From positions 353,703 through 417,702 of the forward strand of contig VBWE01000001.1 of the NCBI GenBank assembly GCA_006218065.1: a stretch of DNA of 64,000 bases, in the 5' to 3' direction. Shown piece by piece: positions 17,658 through 26,185 of the stretch (the first letter of the stretch is position 1; each line of letters starts with the position of its first letter). The notes under the pieces are model-generated. The model was not told the origin of the DNA. It saw only the letters and a program-made list of their open reading frames with translations, and made no database searches. The DNA is from Bacteroidota bacterium. Lineage in GTDB: Bacteria; Bacteroidota; Bacteroidia; Palsa-965. The position numbers and the translations under genes were made by a program.

Positions 17658-17685
17658 TTGTAAGTTAATAAAAAGAATAAATTTG
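17658..17685 (+). promoter_or_regulatory. Putative Bacteroidota-type promoter
   Basis: TTG (17658-17660), 17 bases, then TAAATTTG (17678-17685), an exact TAnnTTTG match, in an AT-rich stretch 25 bases before the helical-protein start codon. Sequence match only. Confidence 0.55.
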
Positions 17686-17710
17686 AAAAAATCTTACGCG
17701 TTCAGAAGCC

Positions 17711-19171
17711 ATGAAAATACTGCAGAATATTATCGGAATGATGAACAAGGAGGAGGTTCGTCACCTTAAACTTTTTATGGGCCGCACCAATTCCGGATCC
17801 GACCGCAAAGACGCGGACCTGTTTGATTTTATCCGGAAGTATTATCCCGAATACGACGAGGAAAAAATTCAAAAGCGGCTGTACGGAAGCAAAGACAAAA
17901 ACGCGCTGTACCGGCTGAAGAACAGGCTGCTCGACGACCTGGGCAAAAGCCTTTCACTGCAGTATTACGATGACAACGATTTCAACCTGGTTGTGAACAG
18001 CTTAGTTCTTTCGCGTTTATTCCAGGCGAAAACACAGCCCAGGATCGCTTTGCACTACCTGGCCAAAGCGGAGAAAAAAGCGCAGGAAAGCGATGCCCTC
18101 GACCTGCTGGATATTATTTACAGCGAATTTATCCGGCTTTCGCAGGAAACCCTCGAGCTGAACCCGACCGAATATATCCGGCGCAGGAAAGCAAACCGCG
18201 AACAACTGAACCGGCTGCAGGAAATCGACGATATCCTGGCGGAAGTGATCTTCAAGGTGCGGACCACGCAGAATTTTTCGGGACAGGATTACCGCATCAT
18301 CGAAACGCTGCAGCAAAAAGTGAATGAATTTTCACGCCGCAGGGAAGCCCGGAACAGCGTGCAGCTCCGTTTCAAGATATACCAGTCGGTGAGCAGGATC
18401 CTGCTGCAGAAGCATGATTACCCGCTGCTTGAAAAATACCTGCAGCAAACGTATTCCGATTTCACCCGGCAGGCGCTTTTTTCCAGGAACAATCACGACA
18501 CGAAACTGCAGATGCTCACCTACCTGGCCAACGCGACGTTTAAAAACAACAAGCACGATCTTTCACTGGATTATGCGGCGAGCCTGAAAGAATCCATGGG
18601 TGAATTCGGCGGCATGCTGCACGACAAGTATCTTTTCTTTTATTACAATACGCTGGTGATAAACTACTCGCGGAAAGACCTGAACCGGGCGATCGAAATT
18701 CTCAACGAAGCGAAGGACAGCCCGGTGATTAAAAAACTTCCTTTTTATACGGTGTTCATTTACGCGAACCTCGCCGTCGCCAATTTCGACAACAGGAATT
18801 ACAAGCAGGCCATCCGCAACCTGGTGAAACTGATGATGGAACCGGGTTACCCGAATCTCGACCGGACGCTTCGCCTGCGGCTGGGCGTGGCGGAACTGAT
18901 TATCCGTTACGAACTGGGCGACTTCGACATCCTGGAACACCGGATCGACCAGGTGCGCAAGGAGTTTGCCGACCTGTTGAAAACCAAGAGCGGAAAACGT
19001 CACCAGGATATGATCGGTATAATCGCCGAGATGGTGACGACCGCTTCCGTAAAAAAGGAAAAGAAGCTCATGCAGAAAATCGACCGCCTCGTTTCCAGCG
19101 CCAACAGCGAACAGGCGAATGAAAGCGATATTATCAATTACAATGTATGGCTGACGGCGAAAACCGCATGA
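17711..19171 (+). CDS. Helical-repeat cytosolic protein, unknown function
   Basis: 486 residues without a signal peptide or membrane segment. The composition is almost wholly alpha-helical, with TPR-like helix pairs (ALHYLAKAEKKAQESDALDLLDIIYSE; LPFYTVFIYANLAVANFDNRNYKQAIRNLVKL). The conserved-looking N-terminus MNKEEVRHLKLFMGRT and the motif DLFDFIRKYYPEYDEEKI suggest a folded protein-binding scaffold. I do not recognise a named family. It is monocistronic, with its own promoter-like sequence, and converges with the TMTC-like gene downstream. A role in protein-protein interaction is inferred from the helical repeats only. Confidence 0.8.
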   Translation: MKILQNIIGMMNKEEVRHLKLFMGRTNSGSDRKDADLFDFIRKYYPEYDEEKIQKRLYGSKDKNALYRLKNRLLDDLGKSLSLQYYDDNDFNLVVNSLVLSRLFQAKTQPRIALHYLAKAEKKAQESDALDLLDIIYSEFIRLSQETLELNPTEYIRRRKANREQLNRLQEIDDILAEVIFKVRTTQNFSGQDYRIIETLQQKVNEFSRRREARNSVQLRFKIYQSVSRILLQKHDYPLLEKYLQQTYSDFTRQALFSRNNHDTKLQMLTYLANATFKNNKHDLSLDYAASLKESMGEFGGMLHDKYLFFYYNTLVINYSRKDLNRAIEILNEAKDSPVIKKLPFYTVFIYANLAVANFDNRNYKQAIRNLVKLMMEPGYPNLDRTLRLRLGVAELIIRYELGDFDILEHRIDQVRKEFADLLKTKSGKRHQDMIGIIAEMVTTASVKKEKKLMQKIDRLVSSANSEQANESDIINYNVWLTAKTA

Positions 19172-19183
19172 AGGTTGTTTCTT

Positions 19184-19209
19184 CGGGACATTGAGCATTT
19201 TTTGTCCCG
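19184..19209. terminator. Possible bidirectional terminator
   Basis: CGGGACA (19184-19190) and TGTCCCG (19203-19209) can pair around a T-rich loop between two convergent genes. The stem is short, so this is tentative. Confidence 0.35.
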
Positions 19210-19223
19210 GCAAAAACGAAAAA

Positions 19224-21215
19224 CTATTTATTCCGTTTCGGGCCGCGGCCCATGCGCTCCAGTATTTTGACCTGCGCTTTGTACATGCTGTCGTAATACT
19301 GCCCTTTTGCACTATTCCCCTTGTTGAAGTAAAACGACGAGAGGTTCGAGAGCCGATCGATATTTCCCGGGTTTACCATCGCGGCCACTTCATAAAAACC
19401 CGCGGCGAGATCTTTATTTCTCGACGTGTTCTGGATGAGTGAAGCTGCAGTCATATACGGCTGATCGGATTTCGGGTTATTCTCCGCCGCCCGGCGCAGG
19501 ATATGGAGACAGGAAGTAAACCGTCCTTTCAGCGCTTCCAGTTTGGCGAGCTGTTCGTAAGGCGCCATGTACGTGGAATCGGCTTCGATCGCCGCGTCGA
19601 AATAAAATACGGCCGAATCGCGCAGGTTGGTATTGAGGTGCGCCATGCCCATGTTGAACAAACCTTCTTTGTATTTCGGGTTCAGCGTGATCGATTTCCG
19701 GAAAAAATATTTGGAGGAATCGTACTCGCGCATGAAAAAGAATGTCGAACCGAGATTGCTCCAGGCCGTGGCATAATCGGGATAAATTTCCACCGCTCTG
19801 CGGAAATGATATTTAACGATCGTGAGCGAGTCGTAATGTTTATGCGCCAGCGCGCTGCTCGAAACCAGCGAACCGAAAAGTAAGTTTGCCTTGGCCGAAT
19901 TGTCGAGATGCTCCATGTCGTTTCCGTAGAGCGTCATCTTGTTTTCCCAGTCCTCGTTGCGCGCAATACTGCGCAGGCCGAATGCAAAAACAAGTAAAAG
20001 GATCACCGTCCGAGGCCACCGGCCTGTTGACCATTTATAAGCCGAAAGATCGAGTTTTCCTGCGCGGAAAAGCAGTACGATGACCACGATGCAGAAACCG
20101 AGCGCCGCGGAATATGCAAAACGTTCGGCCATCAGCCCCGGCGTTGCACGCACAATGTTGGAGAACATGGCGATGTTGGCCAGGTAAAAAATAATGCCGA
20201 AGGTGAGCAGGCTTTTTTTCCGCAATGTTTTGATGCAGTAAAAACCGAGCGCCGCATGAAAGACAAGCGAAACGATGGAAACGACATTGGACCAGTCAAC
20301 CAGCGGGATATACTCGAAACCATAGTAGTACGAAAGCGGGTGCGGAAAAATATGAATAAGCACATACTGTGCGAGCACATAAAACCCGGTGGCGCTTCGC
20401 TCGGGAATTCCGGCGTTGGTGGCGCGGAAAGGATTTTCGTGCAGCAGCAGTTCACGCTTCGCCGCAGGCAGCCCGCTCATGATCAGGTAAAGAACGACCA
20501 GCGCCAGGATCAGCGGAACGAGATACATCGCCGCACGCGAAAATTTCATGTCGGTGAAATACCACATCGCCAGCGGGATAAGAACCAGGTAGGGCAGGAT
20601 GGAAAATTTGCAGAGCATCCCGGCCAGAAACGCCAGCGGGTAAAAAACCAGGTAAAACCATTTTCCCGTTTCGTAATGCCGCCAGGCCATCTGCATACCG
20701 ATGATGCAGAACAATAAACTCAGCAGCTCGTCCCGGCACTTGATATTGTCCACCACTTCGGTATGCAGCGGGTGCACGGCAAAAAGCAGGCTGATGAAAA
20801 AAACGACCCAGTCGCTATACCCGTGAAGCCATTTTTTCAGCAACCGGAAAAGCAGCACAATGGTGAGCGCATACAGCAGCAGGTTGATGAAATGACTTAC
20901 ATGCGGCTTCTGCCCGAAGATGGAATGTTCGATCGCAAATGCCGTGAGTGTCATCGGGCGGTACTCGTAGCCGGAACCGTCGCTGTTGAAAAACGTCCGC
21001 GATTTGAATATTTCCGGGATGGCGGAAACGCCTTTGTTGGTGAGTGCGTTGCTGCCGTTTGTATAAAATTCGTCGTCGAGCGCATACCCGTTGAAAACCG
21101 AATTGATGAAAACGGCAAACACAACCAGCACAAGCATCAGCTCGAAACGGTTGTTTTTGATGAACCCGTTGCCGGCGGATTCGGAAGCGGCGGTTTTCTT
21201 TTTCTGTTTGGACAC
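19224..21215 (-). CDS. TMTC-like multipass membrane protein with TPR domain
   Basis: 663 residues. About ten membrane segments fill residues 25-450. The first periplasmic loop carries LDDEFYTN, the acidic pair expected at the active site of GT-C/PMT-type mannosyltransferases. HPLHTEVVDNIKCRDELL is the signature loop shared with TMTC O-mannosyltransferases. Residues about 470-650 are TPR units (YPDYATAWSNLGSTFFFMREY, NPKYKEGLFNMGMAHLNT). It may glycosylate exported proteins from a lipid-linked sugar; this is inferred from the family. The start codon is GTG at 21215, giving the lysine-rich start SKQKKKT seen also in the upstream paralogue. It lies 52 bases after that paralogue, probably in one transcript. 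Confidence 0.82.
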   Translation of the reverse strand: MSKQKKKTAASESAGNGFIKNNRFELMLVLVVFAVFINSVFNGYALDDEFYTNGSNALTNKGVSAIPEIFKSRTFFNSDGSGYEYRPMTLTAFAIEHSIFGQKPHVSHFINLLLYALTIVLLFRLLKKWLHGYSDWVVFFISLLFAVHPLHTEVVDNIKCRDELLSLLFCIIGMQMAWRHYETGKWFYLVFYPLAFLAGMLCKFSILPYLVLIPLAMWYFTDMKFSRAAMYLVPLILALVVLYLIMSGLPAAKRELLLHENPFRATNAGIPERSATGFYVLAQYVLIHIFPHPLSYYYGFEYIPLVDWSNVVSIVSLVFHAALGFYCIKTLRKKSLLTFGIIFYLANIAMFSNIVRATPGLMAERFAYSAALGFCIVVIVLLFRAGKLDLSAYKWSTGRWPRTVILLLVFAFGLRSIARNEDWENKMTLYGNDMEHLDNSAKANLLFGSLVSSSALAHKHYDSLTIVKYHFRRAVEIYPDYATAWSNLGSTFFFMREYDSSKYFFRKSITLNPKYKEGLFNMGMAHLNTNLRDSAVFYFDAAIEADSTYMAPYEQLAKLEALKGRFTSCLHILRRAAENNPKSDQPYMTAASLIQNTSRNKDLAAGFYEVAAMVNPGNIDRLSNLSSFYFNKGNSAKGQYYDSMYKAQVKILERMGRGPKRNK

Positions 21216-21267
21216 GTGTGTTTTTGTCGGCGCGAATAAAAGTATTAAAATAAAACAGGGTACGAGC

Positions 21268-23373
21268 TCATTTTGCTCCCGGTTTCTGCTCCATCATTTT
21301 TCTTTGTTCGCGCAGTATCGAAAGCTGTTGCTGCGCCAGCGACGCTTTTTCCTGTTCCCCGTTTTTCAGCTGGCGGTCAACGGCGAGTTCCATCCGGCTG
21401 ATCAGCAGGTCGAGGTAACGGATCGCTTCCGGCATTTTGTTTTCCCGGCGCAGCAGGTTGATCAGCGTATTCAGGCAGTTGAAATTATCGGGATTCAGTC
21501 CGACCGATTTTTCGAAGCCGGCGATGGCTCCCGCGGTATCTTTTGCCAGCAGGCGGCTTTCACCCAGGCGATGATACACCCGGTCCTTTTCTTTCACGTG
21601 GCGCGTGCCGGTCAGCAGAATTTTTTCAGCGCCGGCATGATTTCCCGTGCTGTCCAGCATCGCCGAAACGGAAATATATCCCGGCGTGAATGTGGAATCC
21701 GCGCGGATCGCGCCGAACATGGCCCGGGCAGCGGAATCTTTTTTGCCGAGATTATAATACGCAATGCCCAGGTTGAAATACGTGTCCTTATTCGTACTGT
21801 CGAGCGCAATGCTGGTCAGGAACGCTTTCCGTGCGCCGTCAAAATCCCGGATCAGCACGAGATCATTTCCCAGGTTATTGTGTGCAATGGCGTAGCCGGG
21901 AAAAATCTCCACGGTTTTCTTAAAATACTGTATGGCCTCCGGGATCCGCGAATAATCGCTTTTACGCATCGCATCGGTAGAAAGCAGCATCGCGTAAAGC
22001 ATATTTGCATTCGCCGATTCGGTGAGGTACGGCATATCGTGGCTGTACAACCTCATTTTGTTTTCCCAGTCGCCGTTTCTTCCCACCGAACGGAATGCAA
22101 AAACAAGCGCGATGGCCAGCAGCACATACGAGGACTTCCGCCCTTTCTGAAAAGTGAATTGCGCTTTATCCAGGAAACGGAAAACCAGCCAGGCGAGCAG
22201 GATACAAAACCCGATGCTTGCGCCGTAAGTGAAACGTTCGGCCATCAGTCCCGGTGTGGGCATGGGAATATTCGAAAACAGGAAAATATTGCCGAGGTAA
22301 ATGGCGAGTCCCCAGCCCCAGGTCGTTTTTTTACGCAGCCCGATAAAGGCGAAAACGGACCCGGCAAGATGTATGATGAGCGAAGCAATAGCCAGGATAT
22401 TATCCCAGCCCACAAGCGGAACATGTTTGTACCCGTAATAATACACCAGCGGCTGCGGAACGAAATGCAATCCGAGATATCGCCCGAGCACGTAAAACCC
22501 GGTAGCCGTTTTTTCCGCAAAACCGGCTCCCGCGGCGATCATCGGGTTTTCATGCAGCAGCATCTGGCGGCTCGCCGGGGGAACCATAAGTTTGATGAAC
22601 ACGGTAGTGATGATCAGCACCGCGAGCAGGGGCAGCGTGTACATCAGGATCCGTTTCCACCCGGCATCGCTGAAAAGATGAAATGCGATCGGGAAAAGAA
22701 TGAGAAACGGCCCGATGGAAGGCTTGGACAAAACGCCTATCCAGAAAAGCAACGGGTAAATAACCAGGTAAACCGGGCGGCGCGTAAGATGATATTTCCA
22801 GGCGAACCAGATCGAACCGAGTGCGCCGAGCAGCATCAGCAATTCATCGCGCGATTTGATATTATCAACGACTTCGGTATGCAGCGGGTGAACCAGGAAA
22901 AGCAGCGCGGCCAGGAATGCAAACCAATCGCCCTGGCTGGAAAACCAGCGTCGGAATAAGGCGAAAAGAACGAGTACGGTAAGCGCATAAAGCACCAGGC
23001 TGATCATGTGACTCACCCGGGCGTGCTGCCCGAACAAAGCCGTTTCGATGGCAAAGGAAGCCGCCACGGCGGGCCTGTAGGAATAACTCGCCCCGTCGCT
23101 GTGATGAAAAGTCCGGCTCGTGAAAATTTCCGGGATCCCGGAAAACCCTTTGCGGATCAGCTCTGCGATAAGCGTATTCCCGTTGTCAACATAAAAATCG
23201 TCGTCGAGATTATACCCGTTTTTCAGGGAATTGCCGTAAACCAGTACAACCGCCAGGACGAGCAGCAAAGCCAGCCTGTTTTTCCGTATCCAGGCAGTAA
23301 AAGCCCCACCCGCCTTATTGTTAACAGCAGGTTTGTCCTGTTCTTTTTTTTTTGTCCGTGAAGATCCCGACAT
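21268..23373 (-). CDS. TMTC-like multipass membrane protein with TPR domain (paralogue)
   Basis: 701 residues, same architecture as the downstream gene: basic cytosolic start, first membrane segment ALLLVLAVVLVYGNSL, then the acidic motif NLDDDFYV. The signature loop HPLHTEVVDNIKSRDELL follows, then further membrane helices to about residue 460 and TPR units (GYAIAHNNLGNDLVLIRDF, TNKDTYFNLGIAYYNLGKK). The C-terminus ends in a glutamine-rich helix (RQLKNGEQEKASLAQQQLS). A GT-C-type protein glycosyltransferase role is plausible by resemblance to TMTC proteins; the TPR part would bind the acceptor protein. It is the first gene of a two-gene transcription unit created by tandem duplication. Confidence 0.82.
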   Translation of the reverse strand: MSGSSRTKKKEQDKPAVNNKAGGAFTAWIRKNRLALLLVLAVVLVYGNSLKNGYNLDDDFYVDNGNTLIAELIRKGFSGIPEIFTSRTFHHSDGASYSYRPAVAASFAIETALFGQHARVSHMISLVLYALTVLVLFALFRRWFSSQGDWFAFLAALLFLVHPLHTEVVDNIKSRDELLMLLGALGSIWFAWKYHLTRRPVYLVIYPLLFWIGVLSKPSIGPFLILFPIAFHLFSDAGWKRILMYTLPLLAVLIITTVFIKLMVPPASRQMLLHENPMIAAGAGFAEKTATGFYVLGRYLGLHFVPQPLVYYYGYKHVPLVGWDNILAIASLIIHLAGSVFAFIGLRKKTTWGWGLAIYLGNIFLFSNIPMPTPGLMAERFTYGASIGFCILLAWLVFRFLDKAQFTFQKGRKSSYVLLAIALVFAFRSVGRNGDWENKMRLYSHDMPYLTESANANMLYAMLLSTDAMRKSDYSRIPEAIQYFKKTVEIFPGYAIAHNNLGNDLVLIRDFDGARKAFLTSIALDSTNKDTYFNLGIAYYNLGKKDSAARAMFGAIRADSTFTPGYISVSAMLDSTGNHAGAEKILLTGTRHVKEKDRVYHRLGESRLLAKDTAGAIAGFEKSVGLNPDNFNCLNTLINLLRRENKMPEAIRYLDLLISRMELAVDRQLKNGEQEKASLAQQQLSILREQRKMMEQKPGAK

Positions 23374-23557
23374 GCGGGCCTAAAGTATAAATAAAGGATC
23401 AGAAGTCCGGAACAGGACAATTCACCGCCCGCAACCGGTAAGTCGCCCTAAACATTGGACAGATGGTCGAAAAAACGGCAAAAGCCCGGCCTGTTTTAAG
23501 GTATAAACAAAAAATTTGTAAATTTCGGGTTCATTCACACAGCAAACCAAACAGTCC

Positions 23558-25861
23558 ATGAAACACCTTTACAAGCACTTAGTACTTGCTGTATTTGCGT
23601 TACTCACCTTTGCGCCGGCAAACGCGCAGGTGTGTATCCCGGGATACACTTCCCTCTGCAGCAGCGGGGATTATATTGATAACTTCTCCACCACGCTGGG
23701 AGTTACCAACATTACCAACAACGCCTCGGGCTGTAACGGCCAGCCGAATAATTACATTGATTATTCGTCTACCCAGTATATTACCATCGCACCGGGAGCC
23801 ACATTCAACCTGTCTGTTCAGGCCGGAACATCCTGGTCCCAGGGTTTCCGTATCTGGATTGACTACAACAACAACAGTATTTTCACCGATCCGGGTGAAG
23901 ATGTCTGGAATTCGGGTTTTGCCTCAACCAGTGCATTCACCGGGTCTGTAACCGTTCCGATCACCGCTTCGGGCATTGTAAAAATGCGTGTCCGCTGCCA
24001 GTATGCAGGCGTTCCTGCCGATCCGTGCAATACGCTTACTTTCGGAGAAGTGGAAGACTACGGCGTAGTGCTTTGCGCCATTCCGACCGCGCCCACGGCA
24101 ACAAGTCCTGTCCAGGGATGTCTCGGGTCATCGGCAACACTCACGGCCTCCACATCGGCAACCACCCTGGCCTGGTACACCACGCCAACCGGGGGAAGTC
24201 CGATAGGAACGGGGTCGCCATTTACGACGCCGCCATTGGTCGGAAATACAAGCTATTATGTTGAAGCGCAAAACGGAGGTTGTGTAAGTCCTACACGAAC
24301 CCAGGTTGATGTAATTGCCAATCCGCCCCCGGTAGCCAGCTTTACCTCGCCGATGACCGTATGCGGAAGCAGCACGGTACTTGACGCAGGTAACCCGGGC
24401 TCAACCTATTTGTGGAGCACCGGCGCGGGAACGCAGACCATCACGGTAAATACGAACGGTAACTATTCCGTTACAATCCAGGATCTCATCGGATGCATCG
24501 GCACAAGCACGGTTCAGTTAACGCTTAACCCGAACCCGGTTATTTCTCTTGGTTCTGATACGGCCCAGTGCGGAGGCTCAATCGCGCTTTCCGGCCCTGC
24601 GGGATATACTTCGTACCTGTGGAGCACAGGAGATACCAACCAGAACGATACCATCGGAACAACCGGCGCGTATGCACTTACTGTAACAGATGCGAACGGA
24701 TGTACCGGAACGGATTCGATCCAGGTAACGATCAACTCATCGCCCATCGTAAATCTTGGCGCGGATACCATCCAGTGCGGCGGAACGGTTACGCTTGATG
24801 CGGGCAATCCCGGGGCGGTATTTTTCTGGAGCAATAATACGACCAACCAGACCAACCCGGTAAGCAGCAGCGGAAGCTACGATGTACATGTGATTTCGCT
24901 GGCCGGCTGCCACAGCTATGATACGATACTGGTTACCATCAACCCGATCCCGGTTAATAACCTCGGTCCGGATACTTCGGTTTGTACCACCTCGTACCTG
25001 CTCGATGCAGGAAACGCGGGAAGCACTTACCTGTGGAGCAACAGCACAACGGGCCAAACGCTTAACGTAACCACGGGCGGCACCTACGATGTAACAGTGA
25101 CATCGCCCGACGGCTGCGTGAACATGGATACGGTAACAGTTACGCTGAACAGCACTCCGACGGTTTCTGCCGGCACCGACCAGATCATCTGCACCGGTTC
25201 TACTGCCAACCTGAGCGCAACCGGCGGACAATCATACATCTGGAGTACCGGCGCAACCACGCAGGCCACTGCTGTAAACCCGACGGTTACAACGACATAT
25301 TATGTAATCGGCGCAGACGTCAACGGATGCGAAGCAACGGATGTGGTTACTGTTTACGTAAACCCGCTGCCCACGGCGTCGTTCACCTACGTACAAACCG
25401 GTGTAACAGTCGTATTTAATGACAACTCGACCAATGCGACATCGTACAGCTGGAACTTCGGTGATTCACAAACATCGACGCTGCAGAACCCGACGCACGT
25501 TTATACCATCAACGGAACATACACCGTAACGCTGACTGTTACCGGTCCCTGCGGAACGCAGGTGTACACCCAGGTAATCACCATCAGCGGAGTAGGTATC
25601 GTGGATACGGATCTCGGCATCACGCTGAACCTGTACCCGAATCCGAACAACGGTGAATTCACGCTGAACCTGGAACTCGCCAAAGAACAGCAGGTGGAAA
25701 TTTCGGTTTACGATCTCCGCGGCGCGATCCTGTATCGCGAGAGCAGGCCGGTTCTGCAGATGAACGAAAAGATTTCGCTGAACAATGCACCCGCAGGCAT
25801 GTACTTCGTCCGCATCCAAACGGAAACGGGCCTGGTAAGCCGCAAGTTCATCGTGGACTAA
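23558..25861 (+). CDS. Secreted GEVED/PKD protein with T9SS type A sorting domain
   Basis: 767 residues with signal peptide MKHLYKHLVLAVFALLTFAPANAQ. Residues about 25-170 are a GEVED domain (WIDYNNNSIFTDPGEDVW, TFGEVEDYGV). An Ig-like module with TTPTGGSPIGTGSPF follows, then four or five modules of about 75 residues (PVISLGSDTAQCGG, PIVNLGADTIQCGG, PVNNLGPDTSVCTT) with LDAGNPGSTYLWS strands. A PKD domain (YSWNFGDSQTSTLQNPTHVY) and the type A sorting domain (LYPNPNNGEFTLNLEL, GMYFVRIQTETGLVSRKFIV) complete it. It should be exported through T9SS and attached to the surface or released. The sorting domain is intact, unlike those of the two adhesins at 6-12 kb. Confidence 0.9.
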   Translation: MKHLYKHLVLAVFALLTFAPANAQVCIPGYTSLCSSGDYIDNFSTTLGVTNITNNASGCNGQPNNYIDYSSTQYITIAPGATFNLSVQAGTSWSQGFRIWIDYNNNSIFTDPGEDVWNSGFASTSAFTGSVTVPITASGIVKMRVRCQYAGVPADPCNTLTFGEVEDYGVVLCAIPTAPTATSPVQGCLGSSATLTASTSATTLAWYTTPTGGSPIGTGSPFTTPPLVGNTSYYVEAQNGGCVSPTRTQVDVIANPPPVASFTSPMTVCGSSTVLDAGNPGSTYLWSTGAGTQTITVNTNGNYSVTIQDLIGCIGTSTVQLTLNPNPVISLGSDTAQCGGSIALSGPAGYTSYLWSTGDTNQNDTIGTTGAYALTVTDANGCTGTDSIQVTINSSPIVNLGADTIQCGGTVTLDAGNPGAVFFWSNNTTNQTNPVSSSGSYDVHVISLAGCHSYDTILVTINPIPVNNLGPDTSVCTTSYLLDAGNAGSTYLWSNSTTGQTLNVTTGGTYDVTVTSPDGCVNMDTVTVTLNSTPTVSAGTDQIICTGSTANLSATGGQSYIWSTGATTQATAVNPTVTTTYYVIGADVNGCEATDVVTVYVNPLPTASFTYVQTGVTVVFNDNSTNATSYSWNFGDSQTSTLQNPTHVYTINGTYTVTLTVTGPCGTQVYTQVITISGVGIVDTDLGITLNLYPNPNNGEFTLNLELAKEQQVEISVYDLRGAILYRESRPVLQMNEKISLNNAPAGMYFVRIQTETGLVSRKFIVD

Positions 25862-25881
25862 ACGTTTCTTCCAAAAACATA

Positions 25882-25920
25882 AAACCCGGCAATGTGTTGA
25901 TCACATTGCCGGGTTTGTTT
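25882..25920 (+). terminator. Rho-independent terminator
   Basis: The inverted repeat AAACCCGGCAATGTG / CACATTGCCGGGTTT with a short loop is followed by a T-rich tract. It starts 20 bases after the GEVED protein's stop. Confidence 0.88.
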
Positions 25921-26136
25921 TTATACCCGCAGATCAAAAATTGATCTTTTCCGTTTTATCATTGCGGCTGTTCTTCTAACAGAAAAAGCACGCAAAGGAC
26001 AAGCATGATTCTTCGAACGCCAAAAGCATTACTCTTTGCGTGCCCTTTGCGCCCGTCTTCTATGGCTGTGCGGCGGACAGGCCAGCTTCGTGCGCCTGGC
26101 GAGTTAAGCGTAATACAAATAGAATTAAAAAACAAA
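25921..26136. other. Non-coding spacer with an imperfect dyad
   Basis: No convincing gene is visible. GCACGCAAAG and CTTTGCGTGC can pair around a loop of about 40 bases near 25988-26044, resembling degenerate intergenic repeats common in Bacteroidota. The rest of the spacer between two convergent genes is taken by their terminators. Confidence 0.5.
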
Positions 26137-26164
26137 ACCCGGACTTCTTTTCAGAAATCCGGGT
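26137..26164 (-). terminator. Terminator of the TonB-cluster transcript
   Basis: Read on the minus strand, ACCCGGATTTCTG / GAAGTCCGGGT (imperfect) is followed by TTTTGTTTTTT. It sits 22 bases after the stop of the TPR protein gene. Confidence 0.8.
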
Positions 26165-26185
26165 AAATAATTTGTTGATTCATGC

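Noticed and set aside
21091..22959. Open frame of 622 codons on the + strand
   Set aside because: It is antisense to the TMTC-like gene, whose membrane and TPR motifs are clear; the translation is rich in H, Q and R with no family pattern.
25988..26044. GCACGCAAAG...CTTTGCGTGC as a small RNA or attachment site
   Set aside because: Only 10 bp of pairing with a 40-base loop, no promoter and no integrase nearby; more likely a decayed intergenic repeat.
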